Positions 15,001 through 30,000 of a DNA stretch of 53,629 bases are shown piece after piece. The stretch is from Beroe ovata. Lineage: Eukaryota; Ctenophora; Nuda; Beroida; Beroidae. The stretch is from positions 281,714 to 335,342 of the forward strand of contig CAMPET010000059.1 of NCBI GenBank assembly GCA_946803715.1, given 5' to 3'. The translations under genes and the position numbers were made by a program. The stretch's first letter is position 1; each line of letters begins with the position of its first letter. The notes below the pieces were generated by a model. It did not search any database. It was not told where the DNA came from and saw only the letters and a list, made by a program, of their open reading frames with translations.

Positions 15001-18000
15001 GAGGTGCCTGGTCTGACGGAGGAGTCGGGCGATTGCGCGGCTCAGTACTACTGTACAGCACGTGCACAGTTCGCGCAACCTGACGACGGCACCACGGGAA
15101 ATATTTGCCCAGCTGGAAAATACTGTCTCGGTAAGTTGGAAATTGGATCAGATCTCGGCCGAGGAAACGAAATTAACTGCAGACTGGAGTCAAACATGGC
15201 CTTGCAGTTTTCAACAATCAGCATGTTTTTGGATTATGTTTTCCGATATGTATGTGTTCTGATCCTTTTATCCTCAGCGGGCACGTCAATTCCACAGAAC
15301 TGTCCGGCGGGCAGTTACATGGACATGGAGGGTAACTCAGACCCCGACTGTTTCCCGTGCCCTGCGGGCAAGTTTTGCGGGGAGGCAGACGAAACGGGCG
15401 GGAATGATTGTGCTGCCGGGTTTTATTGTATGACGGGCAACAAAGTTGCTAATCCTGAGTGAGTAAAAGAGGAAAATCACTCACATTTTGCAATCATCTA
15501 CATTCTACATCCTACACTACCAGAACTCTTGCACTCTGGATCTTTACAAAAACACCTTCATCACCAACATCACCCATCTGTTTGCCTCAGTTCGACAGTT
15601 GGTGCAGATGTCGGAGGTCCATGTCCAGAGGGGACTTACTGTCCCGCTGGCTCGTCCACTCCCACAGACTGTCCTGATGGACGGTATAATGGACAGACTG
15701 AACAGGCAGAGTGCAAAGTGTGCCCTGCGGGATCGTATTGTAATAACAAGGTATTTCGTAGTGTAGGGTGCAATAAGGAGCATTGGTATCAGTAGGGAGT
15801 ATCAGTAGGGAGCAATGAACATGAAGTTTCTTGAAGCATTTTTGAGCATATTTTCACTCTCGTGAAGCACTCTAACCTGCAAGTTATTTTGCATGATTCC
15901 TCAAGCTAATGGAACTGATTTCAGTACGTTCATCTTGTAACAGACTTATCTACCTGGGTAAATCATCTATCCTTCTCCTTATATCAGCAGTTATTCTTGA
16001 TTGACATCCCAAATTCTGAGACCAGATTCTAACCTCATTTCATGATGCTCTGATTTGCGGGCATGGTATTGTACAATTCTCCCGCCTCTCCAGATCGAGC
16101 CCGTCCAGTGCCCGCGGGGCTATTTCTGCCCTGAGGGGACGGGAAGTAATTGGAGTCCGTGTGACAAGGGAACATTCGGAGCTGCTAAAGGGTTGACCGA
16201 ACAAGACGGTTAGTTGGGCTGAATATGGAACTTGCGCTGACAACGTCAGTATCTTGAAAACATTCAGCCAGGACACCGATTAAATTTCGAAACGAGAAGT
16301 GGCTCATTCACGCTTCTCCTTCCCAATTCCTGCTACATTGCTAAATGTTATTCCTCTCTATTCCCCCTCGTACAGAATGCACGGACTGTTTGCCCGGTAA
16401 ATATTGTAACGAGGTGGGACTAACAGAGCCGGCTGGTGACTGTGACGCTGGGTACTTCTGTGTCAATAAAGCAACAGTGAGCAACCCATCTGATGGAACG
16501 ACAGGTCACTACGAGCGTTGCCATAGCAACATTCTATCTTAATCAACAGCGCGCGCTCTCTCTGAGTGAAGAGGAAGAATTTCCCACTCATCTTGCAACC
16601 AACTGTTTCCTGCAGTCTACTTATCTGACAGTTTCCGTCTCCCTCTGCAGGAAATTCTTGTGGTCTGGGCACTTACTGCCCTGTGGGAAGCAGTACCGCT
16701 ACCCAGTGTGCTGCTGGAACGTACAACGATGAACAGAAACAAGCGGAGTGTAAAGACTGCCCTGCTGGTTTGTATGCGCGGAGAGAATGCATTCCTTTTC
16801 CAAAATCTATGTTTTTATCCTCAAGTCAAATATTCTGGGTATAGATCTTTTCCTTCAAAGAAACTTGCCACATTTTGATTGACGACCATCATTGTTCCTT
16901 ATCAGGCTACACATGTGAAGTGGGTTCATCATCATACCAAAGTAACGAGTGTGCACAGGGATACTACTGTCCCCTCAAATCCAGTAAGTGAAAATATGAT
17001 CGGTAAGTGGAAGAATAATCGGCTACGGTCTGCATTCTTGATGAGCATTTGATGATAGCTCCCAAGCCAATAGACCGATTACTTTGAAACTTCTACCATA
17101 CCTTGAGGACCCTTAAAAACTCGGACAGCAAAAATTTCATGTAAATCCGACTATCGATTCCAAAGTTAAGGGCCGTCATATCCCCTTATCTGTACTAAAC
17201 TGGTCCTCTCGAGTGAGCGATTAAGGATAGCTCCCAAACGGATTGAGTTATTAATTTGAAACTTCTATCACAGCTCAAGGACCATTAGAAACTCGGACAG
17301 ACAAAATTTCATGTCAGTCCGACTATCGATTCCCTAGTTAAGGGCCGACATAACCCCTTATCAGTATTATACTGGTCTTTTTGAGTGAGCGATTGAGGAT
17401 AGCTCCTAAACGGATTGAGTTATTGACTTGAAACTTCTATCACAACTCAAGGACCCTTAGAAACTCGGACAGCCAAAATTTCATTTCAATCCGATAATCG
17501 GTTCCCTAGTTAAGGGCCGACATGACCCCTTTTCAGTACTAAACTGGTCTTTTTGAGTGAGCGATTGAGGATAACTTCCAAACGGATTGAGGTATTGTCT
17601 TGAAACTTCTATCACACCTCAAGGACCATTAGAAACTCGGACAGCCAAAATTTCATNGTCAATCCAAAAACCGGTTTTCGAGTTAAGGGCCGATATAGAC
17701 CCTTATCAGTACGAAACTGGCCTTTTCGAGTGAGCGTTTGAGCATAACTTCCAAACGGATTAAGGTATTGACTTGAAACTTCTATCATACCTTAAGGACC
17801 ATTAGAAACTCAGACAGCCAAAATTTCATGTCAATCCGATAATCGGTTCCCAAGTTAAGGGCCGGCATAACCCCTTATTAGTGCTAAACTGGTCTTTTTG
17901 AGTGCTCCTAAACGGATTGAGTTATTGACTTCAAACTTCTATCACCCTTTCCCAGGTTTAGCGACGCGGGTTGCATGTGGAGTGGGTACTTACAATCCTG

Positions 18001-21000
18001 ATCCCAGAGGACAAGCAGAGGGAGCTTGTCAAGCGTGTACCGAGGGCAGTTATTGTGATGAAACTGCTATGGATCAACCTGCAGGTGAGGGCCTGGGGGT
18101 GAAATGATGTTTGAATAATTCCTTTTCATGGAATCATAGATGTCTTAATCCTATTTTTTAGTTGCCCAATGCCCATAAACAGATCTGTTTTCAACAACAT
18201 CATCACTAAAAACATCGCCCAAGAGCAACATTTCCCCGCAACCCTCCCTCTCTTATCTTCTCCCGCAGGGTTGTGCTCGGCGGGCTACTACTGTACGGGA
18301 GGAGCGACCACGCCCACCCCGCCTGAGGGGGGTACCGGCGGGAGATGTACACCGGGACACATTTGCCCGTCGGGCAGTGCCGCGCAACAACCATGCCCGC
18401 CCAGATACTTCTGTGAGGTGAGAGGGATGAGGGGGTTTCTTTTGTTGCTGATGCAGTTTCTGATGGTCCTTGAGATATGGTAGGAGTGTCAAGTCAACCA
18501 TGAGTAGATGGAGCTGATTATGTGGACACTTGAGAACTTATCAAATCCATCATAACCTGAGAACCGATCAATGCCATCATTACTTGAGTACTGAGCATGA
18601 CAGTGACTTGTTTTTAGGCTGACGGGATGAGTGAAGTGACTGATGAAGATCATATCTGTCCGGAGAAATACTACTGTCCTGCAGGAACAAGTAGTCCTAA
18701 TGAGAATATCTGTACTCAAGGTAGAGTACTCTAGCGCTGATAAACTTGTGTCAAAATAGCGGTAACGCAGTCAAGCGGTGTCAAGAGTTAATTGGTGTCA
18801 ATCATAATATGATGGACGATGGTCTATGACACCTAACACCGTTTCCTCCCCAGGAAACTACTGCCCCCAAGGGACGGGAGCTGCCCCTATTCCCTGTCCA
18901 GCCGGGAAATACTCGGCGGATACCGGGCTATCCGATTCCTCGCAGTGCACTGATTGTGATGCTGGATTCTACTGCCCTGAAGCTGCTCAAACTGAGGTTA
19001 ATTCTTTGCTCGGTGATGATCCTCAGTGTTAGGCAGCACTAGAAAAGAGCTCTCGATATCTTCTTGTAGATGCTCGCAGTTTATAGTATGAATGATCTTT
19101 TCTCAGTCATGCATCACTCTTCTTTCCTAGGTTGACACGGAAAACAATGCTTGCCCGGCCGGTTATTACTGCCCAGTGGGAACCGCTGAGAAGTTCACTT
19201 TCCCCTGTAAAGCAGGAGCGAAGTGCCCTGAGGTGAGCAATAATTCTATCCCTTCTTAGCAACCAAAGCAATGTCCTGGCAACCGTTACCTAGCAACATC
19301 CATTTATCCAGGGTGTTGCTGCGTCCATTGCATGCCCTGGCGGGAAGTTCCAGGATCAAACCGGACAGACAACGTGTGACGCTTGTCCTGCCGGGAAAGT
19401 GTGCAAACCAGACCCCACCTCGTGAGTCAATAACGCAGTGAAACAATTATTTCTTCATAACCATAAATTGAGTCTATGACACAGTCGGATTATTGCTCCT
19501 TCATAAACACATTTGAATGATGACGTCACAAAACCTCTCCTTCCAGGGACGTTGGAGTGGTGAGCCCTGCTGACTGCCCTTCTGGTCACTTCTGTGAGGG
19601 AGGCAACGAAGATCCTGAGGTAGAATGCCATGAAACAGTTGCTATAGCAACAGCTTAAGTCCCATGACTGTTGTCAAGGCAACACTGATTGTCCTCTGTT
19701 TCAGAAATGTCCCGCGGGAACTAAGTCCCTGGCATCAGAGCTCTCGGCAGCAGCTCAGTGTGCACTATGTCCAGTAGGGAAGTTTTGCGCCCAGCCTGGA
19801 CTAACAGCAGATTCAGGGAACTGTAACGCTGGATACTTCTGTCAGCAAGGTAGTGATAGTTCATCGAAACCATCACTTTTTGTGACCTCCGGCGCGGGAA
19901 GTTCGCTCAAATTTGAGGTATATTGCAAGCGGATGTTGGGTTTTTGAATCTAATAGTTCATTTCCCAGGAGCGTCCCGAGCTGATCCCCCCTTGGAAGAT
20001 GAGCACGGGAATAAGCCGTGTCCAGTTGGACATTACTGTCTGGAGGGAACCACCGCCCCCACACCATGTCCTAAAGGTTTGTCTTGGCGAGGTTCCAAAT
20101 ACACCCCGAACTTCTGTATCAATAATCAAATCGAAGAGGCACAGGGTGTACCGTTATCGTGATCGGTTGACAACCCTATCAGGAACCTATCGTGGTTCGG
20201 TTGGAGCGGTGTCAGTTGACGACTGTGTGGATTGTGATGTCGGGAAGTATTGTGCGACTGCAGGTAAGACATCGCCTTGACACCAGTTTTCCTTGACACC
20301 ACTTTTTAGTGATTCCTTGACACCACTCTTCCTTGACACCACTTTTTAGTCATTCATTCAATCCTTGACAACACTTTTCCTTGACACCACTCGACCTTGA
20401 CACCACTTTTGTTTGTTCCGTATAACTGACACCACTCCCAGGACTAACTGAACCAACTGGTCCGTGCGATGCCGGCTACTATTGTGTCAGTAGAAATGTT
20501 GAACCTACGCCTACTGAGGACCAGATAGGACGACCATGTGATGCAGGTGAACTGATTTCGTGATTTATTCAATCATTGAGCAAATCTTCCTGAAAATCGG
20601 TTGACGGGAGAAAGTTGAACTATCAGTTCAATCAGTCACCTTTTTGCAGGGTATTATTGCGAGGCAGGGAAAGATCAGGAAGAGTGCCCTCCTGGGACAT
20701 ATTCACCAAACAGCGGTCTGTGAATCGTGAAAAACTGGTATCAGTTTATTCCATATATGGTCATAACCAAGTCACGTGACTCCTCCTCTCCCTCAGGATT
20801 GGTCAGTGCGGAACAATGTCTCCCTTGTACGGAGGGCAGGTACTGTGAAGGAGGAAGGAGTGCAACCACTGGTGATTGTGAACCTGGCTGTTACTGCCCT
20901 GGTATGATTTATCATCCTCTATGAATACTAAGATAAACCAGCTTTCGACCGAAAAATCCGTTATCATTTCAGCGATATTTTTCCCCGAAAAGTCATTTTC

Positions 21001-24000
21001 GTCACGTATAATACACTATTTCATAACCTTCTCCCTCTGTCCCTTCCAGAGGGAAGTTCAAACCAGTGTGAGGAGGTGTGTACTCCGGGCCACTACTGCG
21101 AGGGAACATCGCCCAGTGAACGGGAGTGTCTCGATGGAACATATCAGGATGAGGTATGATGAACGATGATCCCTCTGAACAATATCCTCATTTTGTGTTA
21201 ACCTCTTGCTACAACTTACTTCACTTCCTAAGTTTCTTTAACCTGTTTCAATGCTCCGTTCCTATCTCCGCACTCTAATCCCTCTTTCTCCAGGCCCGGC
21301 AGTCTGAATGCAAGGAGTGTAACGCGGGATTTATGTGTCCGGTGGGGGCCGTGACACAAAGCCCGTGCCGGGCAGGTTACTACTGTCCTGGTGGAACCGG
21401 GGAGACCACCAACCTGTTACCATGTCCTGCGGGTACCTACTCCAGTGCTACGGACCTCTCATCTGATGATCAGTGTACTCNGGATTGTGATGTCGGGAAG
21501 TATTGTGCGACTGCAGGTAAGACATCGCCTTGACACCAGTTTTCCTTGACACCACTTTTTAGTGATTCCTTGACACCACTCTTCCTTGACACCACTTTTT
21601 AGTCATTCATTCAATCCTTGACAACACTTTTCCTTGACACCACTCGACCTTGACACCACTTTTGTTTGTTCCGTATAACTGACACCACTCCCAGGACTAA
21701 CTGAACCAACTGGTCCGTGCGATGCCGGCTACTATTGTGTCAGTAGAAATGTTGAACCTACGCCTACTGAGGACCAGATAGGACGACCATGTGATGCAGG
21801 TGAACTGATTTCGTGATTTATTCAATCATTGAGCAAATCTTCCTGAAAATCGGTTGACGGGAGAAAGTTGAACTATCAGTTCAATCAGTCACCTTTTTGC
21901 AGGGTATTATTGCGAGGCAGGGAAAGATCAGGAAGAGTGCCCTCCTGGGACATATTCACCAAACAGCGGTCTGTGAATCGTGAAAAACTGGTATCAGTTT
22001 ATTCCATATATGGTCATAACCAAGTCACGTGACTCCTCCTCTCCCTCAGGATTGGTCAGTGCGGAACAATGTCTCCCTTGTACGGAGGGCAGGTACTGTG
22101 AAGGAGGAAGGAGTGCAACCACTGGTGATTGTGAACCTGGCTGTTACTGCCCTGGTATGATTTATCATCCTCTATGAATACTAAGATAAACCAGCTTTCG
22201 ACCGAAAAATCCGTTATCATTTCAGCGATATTTTTCCCCGAAAAGTCATTTTCGTCACGTATAATACACTATTTCATAACCTTCTCCCTCTGTCCCTTCC
22301 AGAGGGAAGTTCAAACCAGTGTGAGGAGGTGTGTACTCCGGGCCACTACTGCGAGGGAACATCGCCCAGTGAACGGGAGTGTCTCGATGGAACATATCAG
22401 GATGAGGTATGATGAACGATGATCCCTCTGAACAATATCCTCATTTTGTGTTAACCTCTTGCTACAACTTACTTCACTTCCTAAGTTTCTTTAACCTGTT
22501 TCAATGCTCCGTTCCTATCTCCGCACTCTAATCCCTCTTTCTCCAGGCCCGGCAGTCTGAATGCAAGGAGTGTAACGCGGGATTTATGTGTCCGGTGGGG
22601 GCCGTGACACAAAGCCCGTGCCGGGCAGGTTACTACTGTCCTGGTGGAACCGGGGAGACCACCAACCTGTTACCATGTCCTGCGGGTACCTACTCCAGTG
22701 CTACGGACCTCTCATCTGATGATCAGTGTACTCAGTGTGACGGTAAGAACAGGGGGAGAGGCTGATTTGTACGACGTGTCGATTCCAGAGAGCGTCATCC
22801 AAGTTATCTCCTTTCACGAATGAACTTATTGCTTTGAACGAAAATCCTTGGGAAAAATGAAGATCCTTCTATAGACCTTCGAATGAAATCGTCATTTGCT
22901 CTGATTGGCATTCCCTCAGGTGGTCACTACTGTGAAGAACCTGGTTTGACAGAACCAACTGGTAAATGTGACCCCGGGTACTATTGCACGAGTGGTGTCA
23001 ACAGCAAGACACCCTCATTTTCCAGTACAGGTAACACAGAGAATCCTTCTTCAATCAGCATATTTCTTAATTCCTTGGATCCTGATATTATCAATTCATA
23101 CCTTATATTCCATTCTGATCCTTCTTATAGTCAGAGATTTTACTCGAGTTCGCCAGCCATGTAAGACTCATTTGACACCACTCCATTTGACACCACTCCA
23201 TGTCTTACTGACACCACTGTCCCACGATTTGATTGACACCACTGTCCCACGATTTAATTGACACCACTGTCCCATGTCACAGGAACGGGAGGAGAGTGTC
23301 AGGCGGGTTACTTCTGCGAGGAGGGGGAGACAACTGCACAGTCATGTCCCGGCGGAACATACTCTGATACAAACGGAGCGGTGAGTGTCACGTTCCTCCA
23401 CCTCCTTTCATCTATAATATCTTACCCGCTGGCCGCTTATTGTTCTGCTTTTCTTGGAACGTGGCACCCAAAAGGAAATAAAGGAACGAAGAAGGATCGA
23501 GAGACAAGAACATGAAGGTTCTGCTCACATTTTCAAATTTTCAGTCCGAGTGCACGCCCTGTGTTGCGGGATACTTCTGTCCAACCCGCACGGCGTCCTA
23601 CCTTGAGAACCCCTGCGATGCGGGCTTCTTCTGCATAGCTGAGCAGAGCCAACAAGCTCCCTGCCCGCCTGGTATGAATATTGTGAAGTGCTACAAATTC
23701 ATCAATTGTCTTTGAGTACCCCATATAACCGGACAAGTGAATCATGCGCAGAGGCTGTTATCTTTGTTTGGAAACACTCCTATATTTTCAATCTCGCCAA
23801 AGACCCCCTGTTTTTTCCAAACAATCCCCCAAATCACAATTCCCTACACCCGACCCCAGGCTCGTACAACCCGGACACGCTGTCCACATCCGATGCATCC
23901 TGTCTGAGTTGTGATGCAGGGCAGTGGTGTAGCGAGGGGCAGAGTAGTCCCAACGGGCCATGCACGGAGGGGTATTACTGTAGTGGGGGCAGCACGACAC

Positions 24001-27000
24001 CCACCCCCGATCTCGGTAACGATCCTTCCGTTTCGAACTCGTCTTGAGTTTGAACTCACATATAATATTCAGTTCAATACTCTGAATTGCTGGAATTTTG
24101 TCGACATTTCGGACCTGGCATATTTCTTGAATAAGTTTTTGACCTCGTGTTTCCTCTGCGTAGGAGATGAAGGAGGTCCCTGTCCGGAGGGGTCATACTG
24201 CCCCGAGGGGTCTGCAGCTCCAGTACCTTGTGAGCCTGGATTCTATTGTCCCAATACGAAACAAGCGCAGCATGACAAGACCCATATCTGCCAGGAAGGG
24301 TTCGTCTTTCATACAGAATCATATTTCAATCAGTCAGTCGAGTTATTCCATATATGGTAATCACGTGACTCAGGTATTACTGTCCTGGTGGAGCTAGTAC
24401 TCCCACACAGACTGAATGCCCACCTGGTAGCTATTGTGAAGCTGGGTCTAGTATCCACGAGCTGTGCCCCATGGGCACATTCTCTTCCGCCTCCAGACTT
24501 ACTCGATCTGAGGATTGCACCATCTGTACTAAAGGTAAGGAGAGTAATTATTCCTTATTTGGTCATGGGCTACGTCAGGATATGTTCCCACGCTGACATC
24601 TTCCCTCGCGCAGGTTTTCACTGTAACGCTGCTGGACTTACTGAACCAGCTGGCAAGTGTAAGGAGGGGTATTTGTGTATTGCTGGCTCCACCCAACCTG
24701 ACCCTGAACCTTGTCCACTGGGACACTACTGCCCTACGGGGTCATCAGCTGGTGCGTTCTCATTAATACAAATCTCTATATTGTCGTATCGAGTGGAATC
24801 TTGTTGAACTACATTTTGAAAAACTGAGTTCTTCGTGGTATCCATAATCCACTCGATAACTACCAGGAGTCATGTGTAAAGATGGGACTTGGGCAAGTAC
24901 GAAGGGGAAAGCAGAGTGTGACGTGTGCCCTGCTGAGCAGTATTGTACTCAGGCAGAACCCAACACACTCAGCCTGGCTACTGATTGTCCTGTCGGGTAG
25001 GTGACATGCACATTGAAACCACCCGCAACATGACACCACTTTCATTTTGGACACCACTTAACTCCGCTTGACACCACTTTCATTTTTTTCACCACTTCTC
25101 TCATTGACACCACTACTCTTCGTGACACCACTTTACTTCTTGAGTCTTGACACCTTTTTCCTTCTTGACACCACTTTCTTCCTTGACACCACTTATCCTA
25201 GCTACTGGTGCCCGGAAGGAACGTCGAACAAACACCAGAACCCGTGTCCAGCTGGCACGTACGGAACTAGCGCTGGCCTCTCCGAGTCGACACAGTGTAC
25301 ACCGTGCATTGCGGGAAGTTTCTGTGACCAGTCTGCTCCTGATGAAGTGACGGGCGAATGTGCTGCGGGTGAGTAACATGATCTGGTAACATGTTACCAT
25401 GGTTACCATGTTGTTGCCTCCATGGTTACTATGTTGTTGAGTTTATGGTCGATATGTTTCATAGCTGTTAGGTTGTGCTCCTACTGTGTAGCTGTTAAGT
25501 TGTTTAGTGCTAGAAACACGTGTCCACTGTCCATGGTAACTGCTACTTGATTAACATGACAGACAACGCCTCAGGGATGCGAGATAGGGCCAAAATTCGA
25601 CCGGCAATCGATTTTGCGTCCAAAATTACATGGGAATCCATGGTATTCGCATGAAAAGGGGACAAAAAATTTTCTTCGAATTTTCGATCTGAGTATCGGT
25701 AGAAAATGTAGTGAGTGCACGCACACTTTTATACTTCAATTTTAGAGGCCTCTAATGGAGACTTTACGGGCACTTACGATGCCAACTTTCCACCAAATCA
25801 TCTCTCCTACTATCACACTACAAGTATCAATCCTCATTACGATCATGTAGAGTACATTCTCGCCTTGAAACCACGCCCAAATCACGATGTCAAACCCGTG
25901 GGAAGCAATGCCTGTAAAAACACGAAAATCAATGGGACACACTTATGTTAAAAATCGGCAAAACCAATTTTATCGAAAAATATACTGAAAATATGTGTTT
26001 CTGGCATATTTTTTGACGTAGAATCCAAATCTGCAGGAATCTTTGGGCTAACTCATCAAGAAATTAGGGAAAATTTAGGTTTCTCCTGAAGTGAAATCTA
26101 TGGAATCACATGGCACACACCGCCTTAGGGAAACGAGATAGGGTCAAAATGTGACAGGCAATTGATTGCTCGTTCAAAATTGTATTGGAATCCGTAGAAT
26201 TGGCATGCAAATGGTCAATGGGTAGTCGTAAGACTAAAACGATACCTGATTATAAACGATATACCTGACTATAAACGATACCTAAACCTCTACTCTCTAG
26301 TAAGCTATAATTTGACTGACGTAATACTACTTATAAAGAAAAGTTTCAACAACATGGGCCTCAGCAAGGTATGTTAAAACGGAAAGGTTTCTGATAAATG
26401 TTAAGACAAATTCCTTCCCTTATATTGAAGCCAGAATTATGGGACATGTTTGAAGTTGGGTTAAAAACTGGGCATATCGCGAGGGCTCATCTTGGCATGT
26501 TGTGAGTCTTTTGCTTTCTCCTTTCTCCTAGAAATTGAATTGATCGGGTTGTTTCAGCCGACAAATTATTTAGTTTTAAACTTATCTGGAATAATTAGTT
26601 TTCATATAATAACTAGCATACCAATTAGAGTGTCCAGTGGTTTGAAAAGATGAGTCATAAGACTAAATTTAGAATTTCATAATTCGCGATTAATGAAATT
26701 GTTTTGTTGATGTGAAATGTAGCTCTCTGTATCACGTCACAACACTGTTTTCCTTGAAATTTCTCCGCCGCCGCCACATGACCGACCGACAATCCTGTCA
26801 ATCTGTCTCCTGACATGAGATCGCGTCATCAGTCAGATGGAGATTTTTTGAAAGAACCCTCTAACTCCGTTCATGCACCAAATGAAATGGCATGACCACG
26901 TGCTATATCGTCATGTAGACCGCCGGCGCGTCACATTGTTTGTTCTGTGAATGATCCACCTCCTGTGACCCAGAATTAGATTTATTTATTACAAAAAGAA

Positions 27001-30000
27001 ATTGTCCGTGATGTTGCATAAGGTTTGAGCTATTTTAGAGCGAATGATGACATTTGTAACCCGTATAAAACGGAATCCTAATGGCCACTTTTCGCAGCCC
27101 CCTTTTTTATCACGTATTTTCAAATCGCGAGTTCGTGCGCTCAGACCGAAACCTGAGACTAAGGAATGTAAATATTTAAAATATTTGTTTGAGCTTTCTC
27201 ACATTTTATTAACCTAATTCGAACTAAAGTGTTTAGGTATTTTCCATCTTATTTAATGAAATATAGATGGCTCAGCCATTTTCTCGGTTTGTAACCTTTG
27301 AGGTTTGTAGCTGATTTTCGCTCAGTTCCCTTCTCGACTTCCAATTCCCACTCAAACAATTACAAATAACTCGTCAATAATACTAGCTTCTTTATTAGAC
27401 TCAAGATGAAAGTTCTGACAATTCTAACTTTATTTATCATCCTGGAATATTCAACGTTTCAAGCACTGGATCTTCTGTAAGTATCGCTGTTCCAACTCCC
27501 AAACCCTCCCAATCCCGTGGAGATGCAATTCTCCTTTACAGCCCTACAAGTAATATTGGGGGATTCCCTATCCTTTACCACGCCCTAATTCCACATCATA
27601 GGAGCGGGTTATCGGACACACGCGCTGCTCTCCGTGACATACACACATCTGAGATGTCATCCATCGGTCGTGATAGCGATGTCAGATACTGTTACCATGG
27701 TAACCGTCAACCTACCGAGGACAACATTCCAGAGGACAACAGCTTCCTCGACATGGCAAATTTCCTGGAGTACATACAAATGACAAATATTGACGAGTCG
27801 ACAGTTGAGGATGCACTGGCATTTTTCAACGTTTCAACAGCCGCATATAACAACGGCAACCTTATCGTGGCTCAGGAAAACTTTGCCCGAGCCTGCAGCG
27901 CTCTGAACAACCACAACTCCTCCCAGAGGAGGAGGAGGAGAGCAGTGCGGAGTCACGGTGAATCCGAGTACGGCGCATCTGATCTCTTCTCCGAGTGGAA
28001 GCGGCAGATGGGCGAGGACGATTTCCGGAGACTCCTCCACCTGGACGAGGAAGTGACATTCGTCTTCGTCATTGACACGAGCAGCAGTATGAGCAATGAT
28101 ATGGGCAAAGTGAAGGATTACATCAACACAATACTACTGGAGCAGAGCAAGGTCGGGGCGCGGGTTACGTATGTCGTGGGAACGTATGCGGAGACGTACA
28201 GAGCGTTTCGGAGCATGGTACGTAGAATCTGCACACCCTGGCACACCCTATTTCAGCTACAATGTTGATTGTCATGGGTGTGCCAAAATGCACCTCATTA
28301 TTGTTTTGGTACACCTTGTAGTATCATGTTATCTAAACGCAGGAGTTCACTGACAAAGCAATGATGATGGCGTACATCAACGGTCTCAGGCCGAGTACAG
28401 GTGGTGACTGCAGGGAGCGAACATGCGATGGGTTGATGCGTTCCATGTTTAGCTCTAACTTCCTTAGACAGGGTTTGATTCTTACATCCATCAATTCAAG
28501 GAAGTGACTTTTGTCTTCGTCACAGTATGATGATGTGTATAATGATGTCTATGATGATGTCCTTTATAATTCATGATCTTCTCCGCAGGACGATCTGCTT
28601 TCTTCGTCTTCACGGATGCCTCCAGCAAGGACTGCGCAAATCGGGGCTGGCTGATCCAGAATCTGAACAGCGTCCGAGCCCCCGTCTTCTTCATCCTGTT
28701 CGACAGCTGTGAGGAGGAGATAGACACCCACTTTGTTGACATTGCTGCTCGGACAAAGGGATTCTGTCTCTTCATACAAGATAACGGGGTGTACAATATC
28801 ACCGATACGGTCCACGGCTCATTCGGGATGGAGTCTCTCATTGTCGGCCACTCCGGGCTCTATTCTCAGACGTATGGTCAGGGGCTTAGTCACTATGGTG
28901 CCAACTTGGACCAATATGGGTACTACCACAATGGCAGGAAGAAGCGAGATACAGAAGAGTCAATGTCGGAGAAGAAGTTTCTGATTGACGATCTGATTAC
29001 ATCATTCAGAGTCTACGTTGAAGTGACTCCCTCCAGTATGTTGGACGACGTGAGCCTAGACAAACCCATGGACTGGGAAAGTCAGGAGAATTGCGCAGAC
29101 TCTAATCTCAACATCCTGAAATCTACTGCTGACAATGCATTGGTGTTTGGGGTGGAAGCTTTCAACTGCCCCTGTGTGGGGGACTGGGTCATTTCTCACC
29201 CACCCTCTGCCAGGGTCACCTACTCTGTAAAAAGTCTTGGTAAATACGCCCTCTCATTTGACGCGTTCTTTGTAGATGAGCTGAGATCAGGACAGCAGAG
29301 GGCCAACTATTCCCCCTGCCTTGGGGTAGAAGAGCACCTGGTAGTCAAGGTGAAACAGGGTGAACACATTATGAAGGAGTCTCTATCCCTGAGACTCATC
29401 TCTGGTGAGGTAGTGTTGGCCACTCTCTCCCCCCAGCACGATCCTGCTAATCCTGACACCTACGTTGCCATGGTGAAACTCTCGCCCGAAATTGATGCGC
29501 GGGAGTTCACCGTTCTTCTTGAGGGTCGGATAATCGGGGGAAATCCATTCCGACGCCACTCTCCGATCACGTTCACACCGACAGAATCGTGTCTCAGGAT
29601 TCAATCAGTAGACAACCACTACGCTCTGCTTCCCAACAAGATGAAGACCCATATCAAACTTCACTTGGTAAACAACAGTCCGGTAGCGGAGTTTTACAGT
29701 TTTGTCTGCCAAAACTCCGCGAACCACAACATAAACATCGGACGTCCCCAATCCCGAACGTATCTGAGGCGATTTATGTCCAGTGGAGGTTTTACTCTCT
29801 ACCCTGGAGAAGAAGCGGTGCTTTACACCTCAGTTGATATGAGAAGGAGGGAAGAGGTGGGCAAGACTGTGTTTGTGACGTGTACAGCCACGTCGTCGAC
29901 TGAAGAGTTGATTGAGATTGTTGCCCTCACCGAAATGAGTGAGATCTGGTGAGGTGAACTTGAAGGGTGGAGAAGAGGACAAGAGGACAAAAAGTAGGAT

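Noticed and set aside
17035-17950. Regularly spaced repeats reminiscent of a CRISPR array
   Set aside because: Whole 172-bp units repeat, with no unique spacers, in an intron-rich animal-type genome.
28573-28588. Upstream in-frame ATG at 28573 as the start of a separate vWA product
   Set aside because: It lies in the intron before the CCGCAG acceptor; splicing to 28589 continues the vWA domain without a break.
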